Below are positions 34,401-46,628 of a stretch of DNA of 64,000 nt, in pieces (position 1 is the first letter of the stretch; each line of letters opens with the position of its first letter). The stretch is from Pterobdella sp. o SKG-2022. Lineage: Eukaryota > Annelida > Clitellata > Hirudinida > Piscicolidae. The notes beneath the pieces were generated by a model. It made no database searches. It was given only the letters and a program-made list of their open reading frames with translations, and had not been told where the DNA came from. The translations under genes and the position numbers were made by a program. The stretch is from assembly GCA_964035795.1 (NCBI GenBank), contig OZ038321.1, positions 11,187,093 through 11,251,092 of the forward strand, written 5' to 3'.

Positions 34401-36974
34401 TCATTTATATGCTTATTCACAGATATACATGATGGTATATAAAACATATTCCAAGTCTTCAATGTATACACATGTAGCAACCCCCTGTGAAAGCTATTTA
34501 ATGAAAAACTGAACTCCTTATTTAAGACACTTATTTATTAAATTATAAAACCAACAACTATTAACCTGTTTGAATCTGTTCTTATTCTCAACTAGATACT
34601 TCAATTCCGAATTGTATTCTTTCACCAAAGCATTCTGAATAACAAAATATACAATAATAACACAAATAAGGTCAATTTATATGGAAAAAACTGAGGTGCA
34701 TTGATACATCTATTGATTTCAATGTATTGAAACAACTTTTCTAACGATAGCTTCTAATTATATTGAAGAAATAGAAATAATTTGTTGTGTCGTGGCATTT
34801 GTTTTCTTTTCCTTTTCATTTAGTTTTAAAAAAATACTCATTAACAGAAAGATGAATTTTTTAGTGAGAAAAAAAAAAATTTATTAATGCAATACGCTTA
34901 GCTTTTATCAATATAGTATATATATATATATTTATAAGCAAAAAGATAACTTTTTTGCGTATTATTATCACTTGATAATGTAAATTTGTCTTACAAAAAA
35001 CTTTGTGTATTAAATTAAACATTTTGAGTTTGTTTTGTTACTATTTGGTTCAGGCTATTTTACATCATCAAGAAAATTTCTTAAAGCCTAATATAATTTT
35101 TTGAACTGTATCTTTGTTTGAAAAATAAAAAAAACCCTTATTAGCCTCTTAAACAACTAGCCACACAATAGAGATGAAACAATATCAATCATCCATACAA
35201 AGTATTAAATGACTAACCTTTTCCATCCTTATCTTCCTCAAAACATCAAGAGCTTTCACATACCTTGTTGAAGCAAAAATATCATCAAACTTTTGTTTGA
35301 GGGCCTTGCCGTCAGTCAGAGGCCTGATAATTGAAGAGTCACTTACTGAGTTTTGTTGAATTTTCAGATAAGATATAAAATGCTAAAACAAACAAAACAC
35401 TAATCTTAAAGAAAAATTTTAAAAGCAAATATAGCAGCCCTTCATCACCATAGAACGTTGGCATCTTAAATATAAAATAAAAAACTAATACAGATAAGAA
35501 GATGGAAGTGCCTAGGTCATATGCTTCACAAGCCAAATTTATCGATGGCAATAAAGCTCTAAAATGTATTCAGTGGAGAGATAGAGGAGGTTCACGCATA
35601 CCATAATAACAAAAAGTTCTTTCGAAAAAAGTTTGACAAGCCTGGATGGAACTGAAGAAATGACTCAAAGAAAAAAAGAATGGAAAAACTAGATGTTGAA
35701 TAAACTCATAGCCAGAACTTCCCAAACAATATGAGATAATTGATTTTTCAAAATGTAAAAAAACAAATAATGACACACCAATTGGAGTCTTCCTGGTGAC
35801 AAAAAATGACATTTTCAAGGATGGGCTTCGAGACTCCAAGCAGTGAAATCATCTGTATGATGAATTCTCATTTATCAAATTTAGTAGTAGGCAAGCTAAA
35901 TACCTAATAACACATCAACACCATAAGCTCACCTCTCCATTTGTCTCAGCACATCTGGAACTTAACTGCATTGTACTGCCATCCTTAGCTTTTTTTTGTA
36001 TTAGTGCTTCTAATGTTTTCATTTCCACTTTATCTTTCTGCAAATAAAAAAATTAAATTGGTATTTTATAGTGTTTTTCCTTAGAAGTCAAAGCACTTGC
36101 TACAAAGTTAATTTGAAGAGTATTTATTTGTCAAATTTCAGTTAATTTTAAAATTTTCCTGGATCAAGAGTTTATTAATATTTATGAATTATTAATAAAT
36201 TAAAAATATTCCATTTTTTAATTTGTAATTTTATTACATCAGTTATAATTTTTCGAAATATTTTAGAATTGCTTTTTTATTTAATGTAACTCAGACATTT
36301 GTTTTTCTAATCCTTTTAAAGCATTATACAATACACTTAGATAAAAAAAAATATTTGAAAAGAAATATAAAACAAAATGCCAGCACCTTTTGTATAGCAG
36401 ACAGGGACCTTTGTGCAATGCATGGGAGGCCCTGCATGTCTCTGAACTGTAGCCTCACTTGTGCCTTTGATTCTGAGTCCATTGAGATCTGCTCATATAT
36501 CAACACTTGTATTTGTTATAATGATTAGAAACTTGTAATTTCTAATATCATTTTTTGAATTTCATTATTGTTTAATTATTATTTAGGCAACACAATCTAC
36601 GATTTATATTAAAAAACTTGATAGATTTGAGTAAATTTTAAACAAGTATGTACCTTAGGGTCATTTACAAAAGCTCCATTTGTTTTGGCCCCTGAAGGAA
36701 CTTCTCCCGTTGTCATGTATTTGAGGCATTCAATAATCGTCTATGAAATATTTTGCATTCAAGTTGAAAGTTTTTAAAAATTAATCTTGATCTTTGAAAT
36801 TTATATATAGTTTTAAATTGAAATATGTAAAACAAAATGAAGTACTGTTTTTCCTGTTCCATTTGGTCCCAGAATGAGAGTAAGTGGTTTGAAAAAAGTT
36901 ATTATTACTCTGTCCTTATCTTCAGTGCCATAACTCCTAATTCCCTGGATTGATAATTTCTCTATTTGAGACAT
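22868..36974 (-). CDS. RAD50: DNA double-strand-break repair ATPase RAD50, complete, 41 exons
   Basis: SMC-like ATPase of the MRE11-RAD50-NBS1 complex. Exon joins in phase give 1313 residues (human 1312). Walker A GPNGTGKT at residues 36-43; [11 protein letters not shown]; zinc hook CPLC at about 691-694; signature CSAGQK about 1211-1216; Walker B/D-loop [28 protein letters not shown]. Exons 5' to 3': 36846-36974, 36654-36740, 36387-36488, 35933-36037, 35779-35852, 35218-35323, 34566-34634, 34279-34368, 34036-34114, 33745-33822, 33212-33288, 33035-33097, 32791-32829, 32556-32628, 32114-32214, 31108-31212, 30791-30892, 30458-30574, 30237-30328, 29906-29992, 29655-29747, 29133-29258, 28846-28981, 28577-28690, 28287-28339, 28157-28199, 27790-27934, 27589-27649, 27277-27478, 27042-27071, 26841-26921, 26443-26501, 26010-26157, 25558-25731, 24831-24956, 24597-24649, 24251-24336, 24057-24108, 23753-23843, 23379-23512, 22868-23027. 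The least certain are exons 9, 13 and 14 and the start of exon 33, all in coiled coil. Confidence 0.97.
25333..25497. repeat. (GATA)n microsatellite in RAD50 intron 34
   Basis: About 165 bp of GATA repeats with a few AATA and GGAT variants, starting about 60 bp after the exon 34 donor. The long Tyr-Leu-Ser-Ile ORFs over it are repeat artefacts. Confidence 0.95.
26754..26842. repeat. 19-bp tandem repeat overlapping a RAD50 splice donor
   Basis: Units start at 26754, 26773, 26792, 26811 and 26830 (last one partial). They alternate between CACCAACACACATACACAA and CACCAACACACATACATAA, so there is a 38-bp higher-order period. On the minus strand every unit contains GTGTGTTGG, the same sequence as the exon 31 donor, whose GT is at 26840-26839 inside the last unit. 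Confidence 0.9.
29431..29577 (-). mobile_element. SINE copy with hairpin tail, RAD50 intron 21
   Basis: The tRNA-like A box (AGTTCAGCTGGTAGAGC, minus strand) is at about 29565-29549. The B box and middle are decayed. The tail at 29431-29467 is a nested inverted repeat: outer arms CTGCTGT / ACAGCAG and inner arms CCCAGTAACTGGG. It matches the tail of the 22603-22795 copy. Confidence 0.65.
30375..30452. repeat. GATA/AAAT microsatellite next to the RAD50 exon 18 donor
   Basis: Imperfect GATA repeat with AATA units. On the minus strand the intron begins GTTATTTATTTATTTATC right after exon 18 (30458), so the repeat starts within a few bases of the splice donor. Confidence 0.85.
31319..31840. repeat. 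Interspersed-repeat-like segment in RAD50 intron 15, with a SINE-tail match
   Basis: The start (31319-31400) resembles the SINE tail at 29431-29500: ACTGCT...AGCAGCAGT inverted arms, then CAATCTAGCTTAAGGATACTATTA. The following 400 bp are noticeably less AT-rich than the flanking intron and do not look coding. I cannot name the family. This is the longest RAD50 intron (31213-32113). Confidence 0.4.
34112..34141. repeat. (ATCT)n microsatellite at the RAD50 exon 9 acceptor
   Basis: On the minus strand, GATA repeats run directly into the splice acceptor GATAGAAAG before exon 9 (starting 34114). The usual pyrimidine tract is therefore replaced by a purine-rich repeat. Confidence 0.75.
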
Positions 36975-38948
36975 TCAATTTTTTCCAGATTATATAAAAA
37001 TGAATGTATATTATTTTTTAAGCACCCAATCAACTTTTACCAGTGGCGCTAAAAATTTAAAAAAAGATTTTGGTTTATAAAATTACCTGTTTTTTTTAAA
37101 TTAGCTTTTCCAAAATATGCATATGATACATAAGTAATATTTTTATCATATAATAACTTAAAAAATAATTTACTCGATTATCTATATATATTATCTCTCT
37201 ATCTATCTGTTATATATATATTATTTATAGACATTACAACAAATATTTAAGCAATGTTTTGAAATTAAAATGAGGCTAAAGGTTTTTCACATTCATTTTA
37301 ACGTAATTATTACAATAGATTGAATTAAAAGGTAGTCGTAAGTAGCCTCCGGCCAACGTTCAAAAACGATAATCAACTATATATCTTCTATAATGTACAA
37401 GTTTCGCAAAAAAAATGTTATCGATTTCTATTAAAAATATATTTTTTGTATAAGAGTAGACCAAAAGTAATCAAGAATATATATGTCAAGAATATCATTG
37501 GTTATTTGAGGAAAAAAATGAAGATTCAAAACAAAATTTTTAAAAATATTTAAATTTTATTTAAACAGAATGATAGGAATGAAATCAATGTCGTGGCAAG
37601 GTAAGTTAGTGAACTAATCGAACTATCCAAAATGAATTTGAAAACTTGAGCTGCTATGATATTATTCGTGTTGAGGTTATTGAATTATTAAAAATAAGAA
37701 AGCTAACTTTTTTTGATTTTGAAGTTTTTGATAAGTTAAATGAATTTCAAGAATGATAGTTTATGCGTTCATCTCAATATGTTTGGTTTGAAATAAAGGA
37801 TTAATGGCAACAATAAACAAAACTAATGGATATTTGTATACATGGATTAATAGATTTCGACGACCTACGAAAAGCTTCGAAACATTCTAATAAAGCTTGA
37901 GAGTATTCTTTGAGGCTGAATATTAAAGGGAAATAAATAAAATTTGTTAGTGCAAGTATACATATTTATATTGGTTAGTTTATCTTTAATAAATTTTATT
38001 ATTATTTATTTCAAAATTCGTATGTTCAAAATGAACATTTAGTGAACCAAATTTGATTGTATTTAAAATTATTTTTATTTGTTTTTCGTTCTAATTGGTC
38101 GTTATTGTTTTTGGGAAATTATTTTGTTTAAATTTGCTAAAATCTATATGCACTTAAAGTAAGCTTTTTTTTAAGTTTTATTATTTATATTTGCTTAAGT
38201 TTAACTTTTACAGGAAACTTCATGAATAAAATGATGCAAAAGATTTTTTTATATTATACTTAGTTTTCGATCTTAGGGTTTTCAAATGATTTATAATATA
38301 AGGTCATAAATTTGTCTCTAGTCGATTCAATAGGTATAAGAGTTTCATTTCATACTATTAAGATAATATTTTAAATTCATTTTACGTGGTACGTCAAGAA
38401 AATGTAAAATATTTTCGATGAAACGACTTAACCTAAACCATCTGATACGTTCAGTTCTCATAAATTTATTTCTCGAAGTTCTATTCAATTAAATAATTTT
38501 TTGTTTTCATAAGTTAAAAATTCATTTTAAAAATTTAACATATCGTGTTCCAGGATTTTGAAAAGTTGATTCGCCTGGGGAATTATGATGCCGATGTATG
38601 ACAGACTAATTCTTTCAGCTTTAATTACACAATTTCGAAGATAAAGGAAAGGTACTTGTGAAGCTTAATCAAATAGAAGATCCAAAATCGAAATTATAAA
38701 CTACTTGGTATAGTATAATTGGTTTTAAATAGTAATAGACAGTCTGTTAAACTATTAAACACTCCTGTGTTAACGTTCGGATATGAGAGCTGCAGACTCT
38801 AGAGGCTTGAATAATATATAAGCACTGATGAAAGAACAATTTAGTGACGTTTTAGGTTTTTCGATTTCAAAAGACAACACTTTTAGAGACTCCATGTAAA
38901 TCAAGAAAATTAAACGTTTGAAAATTATTGAAGACTTGCGCTTCTGAA
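36975..38948. other. Divergent intergenic region RAD50 / EHD, no gene seen
   Basis: About 2 kb, very AT-rich, with a short ATCT run near 37193-37207. It must hold the promoters of both genes. No ORF with recognisable homology and no repeat that I can name. Confidence 0.5.
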
Positions 38949-41900
38949 ATGTTCACAATGACAAAAAGGAACTCAATGAAAAGAAAAAACATAGAGTTGT
39001 CTGAGTGTGTGAGCGATGGTCTAAAAAAATGTTACAAAAACAAACTTCTTCCCTATGAGCAGTTCTACAATTTCCATGACTTCCACTCGCCTCCCATGGA
39101 CGATGCAGACTTCGACGCCAAGCCCATGATACTCCTTGTGGGTCAGTACTCTACAGGCAAGACCACTTTTATCAGGTACATACTCGAACAAGATTTTCCT
39201 GGCATGAGAATCGGTCCAGAACCAACCACTGATAGTTTCATCGTTGTCTCTTATGGCCAGGACAATGGGATCATTCCAGGAAATGCAGTTGTTGTCGATA
39301 AAAAAAAACCTTTCAGAGCTTTGGCAAAGTTTGGAAATTCGTTTTTAAATCGATTTCTTTGTTCACAAGTAAAAAATCGCGTCCTAGAAAGTCTTTCCAT
39401 AATCGATACACCTGGAATCTTAGCAGGAGAAAAGCAAAGAGCCGACAGAGGTTACAACTTTGCCGGTGTTATTGAGTGGCTTGCCGAAAGAGTTGATAGA
39501 ATTATATTACTATTTGATGCTCATAAATTGGACATCTCGGACGAATTTCGCGTAGTTATTGAGTCGATGAAAGGTTACGATGACAAGATAAGGATTGTTT
39601 TAAACAAGGCAGACATGGTAGACCACCAAGAATTGATGAGGGTGTATGGAGCTTTGATGTGGTCTTTGGGAAAAGTGCTGAACACACCTGAAGTAGCTAG
39701 GGTGTACATCGGCTCCTTCTGGGACCAACCCATGCTGTTCGATAATAATAGAAAACTTTTCGAATTGGAAGAGCAAGATCTTTTTCAAGAAATTCAAAAC
39801 TTGCCGAAAAATGCTGCTATTAGAAAATTGAATGATTTGATCAAACGGGCAAGAATGGTCAAGGTTTGTTGTATCAAGTTTTTTCAATGTTATAGAAATG
39901 TTTTGCTAACATTGCATTTTATTTTAGTTACAGACTATGTTACATAACAATAAGGATCATCGATTACGTTTAAGTCGTCTATCAGATCGCCTCATATTAG
40001 TGAATAAATTTAAAATGGCACAAATTTCCTATGTAATATAATAAATAATGGAAATTTAAATCAACTTGCGCGTTCAACTAGTTATAAACATATTATTTTT
40101 TATTTTTCTCTCGGCAATTAAGATGAAAACCAGCACGAGACCCTTAATGTTCGAACGTTTGATGGAAAGTTTAACATTACTCGGTTTATTGCAATCATTA
40201 AACACTTTCAAATTAATTTCAATATGAATTCAATTTTTAATAAACTTTATTTTTATTCTAACTAAATTAGAAATTAACTTTTTTTTTCATAGATTTTGTA
40301 TCAGTTATTAACTGTAATTTATTCAAGTACCTAAGACATTAGAAACTTATTTTAAAATTAAAAATATAAATGTTAAAAAAGTTGTGTTTTTCCATATATT
40401 ATTTAGTTAATAATGATACTTTGAATATCAAAAAGCTAAAGCATATTTCTTCAAACTTTGGCATTCTATATAGATCACATTTGGTTATATTATTCTTTTA
40501 TTTGAGACTTAGCTTAGTTATAATGCTCATTATAAATTTCAATAATGCCATCAACAGAGATTTTAAGAGTTATCAAAAGTTGAAGTCTTATCAATAGAAT
40601 TTATGGGAATTCATTTATGCTTTTTGTGGATTAGTGAATTCATTGTTACCAAAAAAGTTCTAAATGTTATTATAATATTATAAATGTATGATTTTTTTAA
40701 AAATTTCAAATTATTCAATATAGCAGATTCATTCATTATTAATTTGAGATTTTTTTTATACAGTGTTTTTGATCTAATTGTGGTAAAAGTAACTTATGAA
40801 ATTATTGCAATATTAAAGAATTTTTGTGCAGTCATAAATCTTCATATAAATCAAGAAACTTTGTGATGGATTTTATTGAATTCTTTAGACATATTTATGA
40901 CAATTTAGTGTTTTTAAAAATGCCAAATTGAAATTCTATATACAAAGAGACCAGATAATCTGGTAGTACAGAGACCATAAATCATTAAAAAAGCCTAAAT
41001 TTTGATATGAGGATATCAAATAAATCAAACGTCAATTCCAATCTGAGAATTCCACAAGATCTTTTCTTAGCATCTCAATTTTTAGACTCATTTTTAAAAT
41101 TATATTTTTTTAAATTTTGGATTTATTTAAAACGTACATCGTCTGAGCACCAGCTTATTATCTTTCTAAGTTTCGCCTTCATAAAATTTCACCTAAACGG
41201 AACATTAAAACTCCTATTTAAAACCTGATTTTGAAAATATTTTCAAAAAGTATGATTATCAATTTTTTTGAATTCTTAGAATAGTTCAACAAAATTCATT
41301 TTAAAAAATATTTCTGTTAGGGGTTGTTTAGCTTATCGAAAGCTAACTAAAACCCTTTGGGCGACTTTAATTTCCATGAAAAATTCTAAAATTATCTTCC
41401 AAGCCTAGAATTCATATTCATAAATAAAACATAAAAATATAATGTGCGTTTAATATGAATACGTTTACTTTTCCAGATATATCATTGATTAGATAACAGA
41501 AATTTATATACTATAAATTTCAAAAATCTAAAAAATTGATAATAAGTTAAGAAAATAAATCATGAATATTTAAAATTAACTAGAATTTAATTTTTTCTAT
41601 TTACATTAACAATGTCAAGAAAGACAAGTGAATTAAACGGCAGTGTGTGAAGATATTCTTTTATAACGGTTTCATTATAGATTTCTCAAAATATCATTAG
41701 TTGCTAGAGATATGAACATATAGACATAGACACATGAAGTTTTCGATTTGAAAACTATTATTCCTAACACCATCATTATCAAGTTTATATAAGCATGTAC
41801 CAGCATAAAATTGCTGGGGTGTTGTAAATAACTGAAGTTGATAATAAAATAGCTGGTGAAAAATAAAGGGTAAACTATTGAATTATCAAAGTTGAGCGAC

Positions 41901-43191
41901 GATTTATAGCGGAATAAAAGCCCGCAAAATATAATTGAAAACTTAATGCTAATGATAACAAGACAAAAATTTATAAATGTATAAAAATTTAAATGATGGA
42001 AGCGGGAGACATTGATGGCTGGATGCTCTCGAATTTCACGATATTTAGGACAACAAAAATATCATTATCAAAATTAAATCATTTAAAATAAAATTTTATT
42101 TTTCATATGTCTGGATATAATATTTTCATTTATACACAATTGGGTCAGTCTGGAATGTAAATAAAGTTTATTTTAATTTCGGTTTTAATGTCTTAAGATG
42201 TGCAAATTTCTAAACTTTTATCGATAATGAATAGTCTCTCTAGTTCTTTTTGGTTCGTAAGATGACTTTAGAAGAATAACTAATTGAAGAATTTTAATTT
42301 AGAAAGACTTATTTTAAGTTATTAGGGTATTCGTAATTTTTTTATTATAAATTTTTTTTCTTTCTGCAATTTCTTTTATAAATAATATAAACATTTAAAT
42401 TCTCAAAGGTACACGGTTTGATAATAAGTTGTTTGAAGCAGCAAATGCCAATGTTTGTGGGTCGAAAGTCCAAGCAGAACTGGCTGATTAAGCACCTGGG
42501 TGATATATATGACCGCATCCAACGAACATACAACATTTCGCCTGGAGATTTTCCAAACCTAAAACGTATGCAGACTGTTTTAAAAAACAAAGATTTCACA
42601 ACCTTCAAAAGTTTCAACAAGAAACTGTTGGATTCAGTAGAGTCTATGCTGGAAGAAGATGTACCTCGTTTCATGCAGATGATTCCCCGAGATGAGCAAG
42701 TGATGAGGGACATGTCCATCATCAAGGGAGGAGCATTCAATGACTACATCGGCAGTCCTTTCAGCATCAATTGTGGCGAAGGTGTAGACAAAGGAAAGAA
42801 TGATTCCGATTGGATCGTCAGCAGAGACCGCTCCAAGTATGAAGATATTTTTCTGGGCCTCCAACCGATTGATGGCAAGATAACAGGAATGACTGCTCGA
42901 AAGGAAATGATGAAGTCAAAATTGCCTAACGCTATTTTAGGCAAGATTTGGAAGCTTTCGGACATAGACTCCGATGGAATGCTGGACATTGACGAGTTTG
43001 GATTGGCGTTGTATTTGATCAATCTTAAGCTGCAAAACTATGACATCCCTTCGGAGTTGCCAAAACACCTCATCCCTCCCTCCAAACAGGTTCACAATGG
43101 AAACTGCAACCACAACGTTAATCCTTTTCCGAATGAAACACCAAGAAACGAAGCCGTTGATGTAAGTCTTCAAAACGGAGAAGCTGAATGA
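38949..43191 (+). CDS. EHD1: EH-domain-containing dynamin-like ATPase (EHD/RME-1)
   Basis: Membrane-remodelling ATPase of endocytic recycling. Two exons: 38949-39863 and 42409-43191 (stop), phase 0, 565 residues (human EHD1 534). P-loop GQYSTGKTT begins at residue 65. IGPEPTTDSFIVV follows, then switch II DTPGILAGEKQR, the RGYNFAGVIEWLAERVD segment and G4 motif NKAD. After the intron come ISPGDFPNLKRMQ and KGGAFNDYIGSPF, then a C-terminal EH domain with KLPNAILGKIWKLSDIDSDG. Its EF-hand loop (D-x-D-x-D-G-x-L-D-x-x-E) keeps the Ca2+ ligands. I chose the ATG at 38949; the upstream in-frame codons start only with TTG. The paralogue among EHD1-4 cannot be told, and invertebrates often have one gene. 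The 2.5-kb intron (39864-42408) shows nothing else. Confidence 0.96.
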
Positions 43192-43647
43192 TAAAAGTTG
43201 AAACATTCAGGATTTTATGTAAGCTGTTTTCAAAAATTCATTTTTCCCATATACTTTCGGCATTTTTTAGACATAGATTTATGAATCTTTTAAGACTTGG
43301 TGCTGTTTTGTTTTTCATGTGCCTTTACTCTAAATTTATATTTCAAGGGCATCGAAGCCTGTTTTACTCGTCACTGCATTTAACTTAAACATGTTTGTTA
43401 TGCCATTTGGTTTGCTTCCAATCGAAATTTTTCCATGTTAATATCGATAATTTTTCAGATATTTCTTCTAATATTTATATATTTTATAAGTTTTTTCCAA
43501 TTTATTCGGAGCTATAATATTTATACTTCGAGTCATCATTTCAAAATTTCGTTTTCATCAAAAAAAAGTTTGACGTAAATTCAAAAAAATATAAATTAAA
43601 TTTTACACATTTATTATCCAACTTCTCAAAAAAATTATTAATTATTG

Positions 43648-46628
43648 CTAAAAATGACCCAAAAAAGTTGAATTTATCAAGCTATCAATACAGAAATGAT
43701 TATCTATCAACTGAGGAATATAGGTCATAGAGGCGTCAACTATTCGTAACAACCTCAACATAAGGCTTCCTATTTTAAAAGAAATCGGAACATTATTTGT
43801 ATTTTTACAGTTTTGAAATTTTGAATGCTTCGTTTTTTCTTGTCTATTTAGGTTCATCAAATTATGGTATTTTGTCGAAATATCTTTTGAAGTTCCAAAG
43901 ATCCATATGGGTTGTTGTTGCTGACAGCATAGTTCCAGAGTCAAATAGGCTTGCGACTGTAAGCTTTCTACCATGGCAACGTTCTCTATGTTGGCTTTAT
44001 CTTAAGTATTGTATATCATATGAAATAATTTATGGTGATGGTAAGGGTTTTCATTCCAGCTATCAATAGCTATGATAATAAATGATATATAGAAACCTGG
44101 TCTGAATAAGACAAGTGCGAGCATACATAGGAGTTCTTGCTCACTAATGCCAAGTTCAATCGTTTTGGTGATCAGCTTATAAAGAGAAGGTGTTTCTATG
44201 AATAATTTTTTGAATACATTAAATACATTCAAGTATTTAAAGTAAGGAAAATGAAAAATGATTGTTAAAGTACCTTTTATAAGTTCAGACCAGGGGGCAT
44301 ATCGGAAAGTTCTGATAATAAAAAAACAAAGAAGTTCTTTCCACGAAGAACCAACAATGCGTTTCAAATCTGTAGTGGGGACGTTACAAAGAAGGAGAAA
44401 GTGAATAGCCCAACGCAAGGAGAATTTTAGAAAAGATTTCAAATCGTTTTGCAGATTTCTTCCATCGTTTAGTTTATCTTTCAAAGATACGTTGGCATAA
44501 CTAGTATTTGGTTTTGGAGAGTTATACAAAAACTCATTGCATGAGTTTTGATTATAAAAATCAAAACCGACTTGATTGTAAGAATTTCTATCAAATAAAT
44601 TGTTTGGATTAGAATTTTTCATAAAATTTAATTTTACAAACTGCTGAAAATTATTTTCAGCATCAGTTTTTTGCATTAGAAACAGCAAATTAAAGTTAGT
44701 TTCAGCGTTATAGTTATCTATAGAATAATGAATGACCCCATTCCCATGCGCTTGTTGGACTGCTGTGAAAAATTGATTTAACTTTTAACAGATTCGAAGA
44801 TTAAAATATTTAAGTTTATCTAAAAAAGATCAATTCTACATGGCATTATTTTTTAAAAGTTTAGGACTATAAATAAATCTTAGATTTTTTATTAGTCTAT
44901 ATTTCTCCGAGTAGGTATGAAAAATACCATATCTTCATCACGGGCTGTTAACAAAGAATATGTCCAAGGAACCTAGCCAGATAGAAAAAAACTGATAAAA
45001 CAGTCCGTGTAGGGGTTTCCAAAATAAAATTATCTTGAGAAGTTTATATAAGTAAAAATAAAGGTATACGGAAGGACATGAAAGATGTTTCCAGGTTTTT
45101 AACTTGAAAGGGTAGCATCGTACCTGCTAGCGGGCTTGAATGCAAGTACGCTGAACTAGTGCTTTTCAACGTCATACTCAAGATGTGTTTGTTATGTGAT
45201 TTTAGTTATAGGCTCTTAAACTCATACATTTTAAATTCTAAATTGAATGCTTACAGAAAGAAAATTTTTCAATTTTTTAAACATCAACATAAAATTATTT
45301 ACCTTTGGAATTCATGCCAACTTCTAAGCATTTTTGCAACCGGCAAGCCTTACATCTGTTTCTATTTGAAATGTCAATTTTGCACTTGCCACCATAAAGA
45401 CATGTCTGAGACAAACTGCTAAACATTTGGGGCTTTGTTTTAATGAATTTTCAACCGAAAAATTACGAAACTAAAGTTTAGAGAAGCTTTTTAGAATGGT
45501 TAGTAATTTTTTTTAATATTCAATACTTTATGCTTAATTCAATACACCCAGATAGCATGTATAACAAACTCGGATATTAATTGATGCAAGCTCCTCGGTC
45601 ATAAAAGTTACCAAAAATTTCAATTTTCATTTTTACACTTAGTTTTTTAAAGACATCGTATGTTCTTTTGTAAACTTGACTTTTACCAGTAAACTTCAAA
45701 TCATGAAGATTAATAAGAACACGTAGAAAAATTTTTTATTTAGCTAAAATTTTCAACAAGTAAAACCTTGTCATAGTTCATTAGCAAAGTTGTAGAGAAA
45801 AGTAGTACTACTTTATAAATCTTCATAATTTGAAGTTTACTGGTAAAATTCATTTTTACATTTAATATTTTAATAATAATATCTGGTTTCATATTGTTTC
45901 ATATTACATGATCAACCATCTTCAAACACTTTCTTGTTGATGCTATCTAGATAGCACACTGAATCACCAAAAATCATTTTAAACGGTTCTATATTTTTGA
46001 GTTTATGTTCACGTAATGTTTTAACATTCATCCAGGTTTTGATGATGTACTGCCAAAACGTCTACTTGTTAAGCTGTAAGCAAAATTATTTTAATGTTTG
46101 GTCTGCAAAATTGTTTTGTGCTACTACCTATTGTCTAATTTCGAAATCTGGTGTGTTGCGATTCACGTTTTGAACTAGTGGTTTGAAAGACCATACGCAG
46201 AAATAAATTCTATTAAAGCACCAGATTTTATAAATACACGATGGGGGTTTTAATTTTTTTTATTGATTACTTGTTAAAATTATGTAAAATTAAAACGATG
46301 TTACTTACTTATTACGAATGGACCGTTTGAAGAAACCTTTGCAGGCTTCACACGTCAGTACACCGTAATGTTTCCCTGAGCCGTCATCACCACACACCAC
46401 ACATTTTTGTATTGTGTGAGTCTCGTTAGAATTCTTGGCCGCGTAAGAACTTGACTTTTTTTTCAGTTTCGAAAGTTTTGGACTAAAATACTTTGTATTA
46501 TCCATGAATGGTGACCTGTTAGAAGCGAAAGGTTGGTTTAGAAACTCATTAAAAGTTAAATTGTTCCCTTGTAGATTATTTCCACGTAAATGATGATGAG
46601 AAGACAATGAATAAGAATTGAAATCCAT
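43648..46628 (-). CDS. Nuclear receptor, NR2-like (possibly NR2E-type)
   Basis: Ligand-regulated-type transcription factor. Exons on the minus strand: 46309-46628, 45303-45418, 44097-44762, 43648-43985; phases join to 479 residues. DNA-binding domain: first zinc finger [20 protein letters not shown] (residues 76 on) then [11 protein letters not shown]. The second finger has C-x5-C-x9-C-x2-C spacing, ending [17 protein letters not shown]. The P-box is CEACKG; most NR2 members have CEGCK. MNSKAVQQ after the domain resembles the MNKDAVQ of NR2E (TLX/PNR). Ligand-binding domain: [49 protein letters not shown], and the protein stops soon after [13 protein letters not shown] with no clear AF-2 helix. 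The hinge is long and Asn-rich. The subfamily is tentative. A poly(A) signal may be at 43610-43615. The gene converges on EHD. Confidence 0.9.
45550..45948. mobile_element. Candidate MITE/foldback element in nuclear receptor intron 1
   Basis: About 399 bp bounded by AGATAGCAT (45550-45558) and its inverted copy ATGCTATCT (45940-45948), inside intron 1 (45419-46308). It also contains a longer internal inverted repeat. The left arm around 45684-45714 and the right arm around 45817-45847 (AATCTTCATAATTTGAAG, then TTTACTGGTAAAA) pair over about 31 bases with one mismatch. There is no coding capacity. Confidence 0.45.

Noticed and set aside
43648..43809. An intron inside the last nuclear receptor exon (donor GTAAAAAT, acceptor AAAATAG)
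   Set aside because: Splicing would create an in-frame TGA, while the unspliced frame continues into the conserved end of the ligand-binding domain.
43797..44069. Plus-strand ORF downstream of EHD
   Set aside because: It is the antisense shadow of the nuclear receptor exons, which have clear homology on the minus strand.
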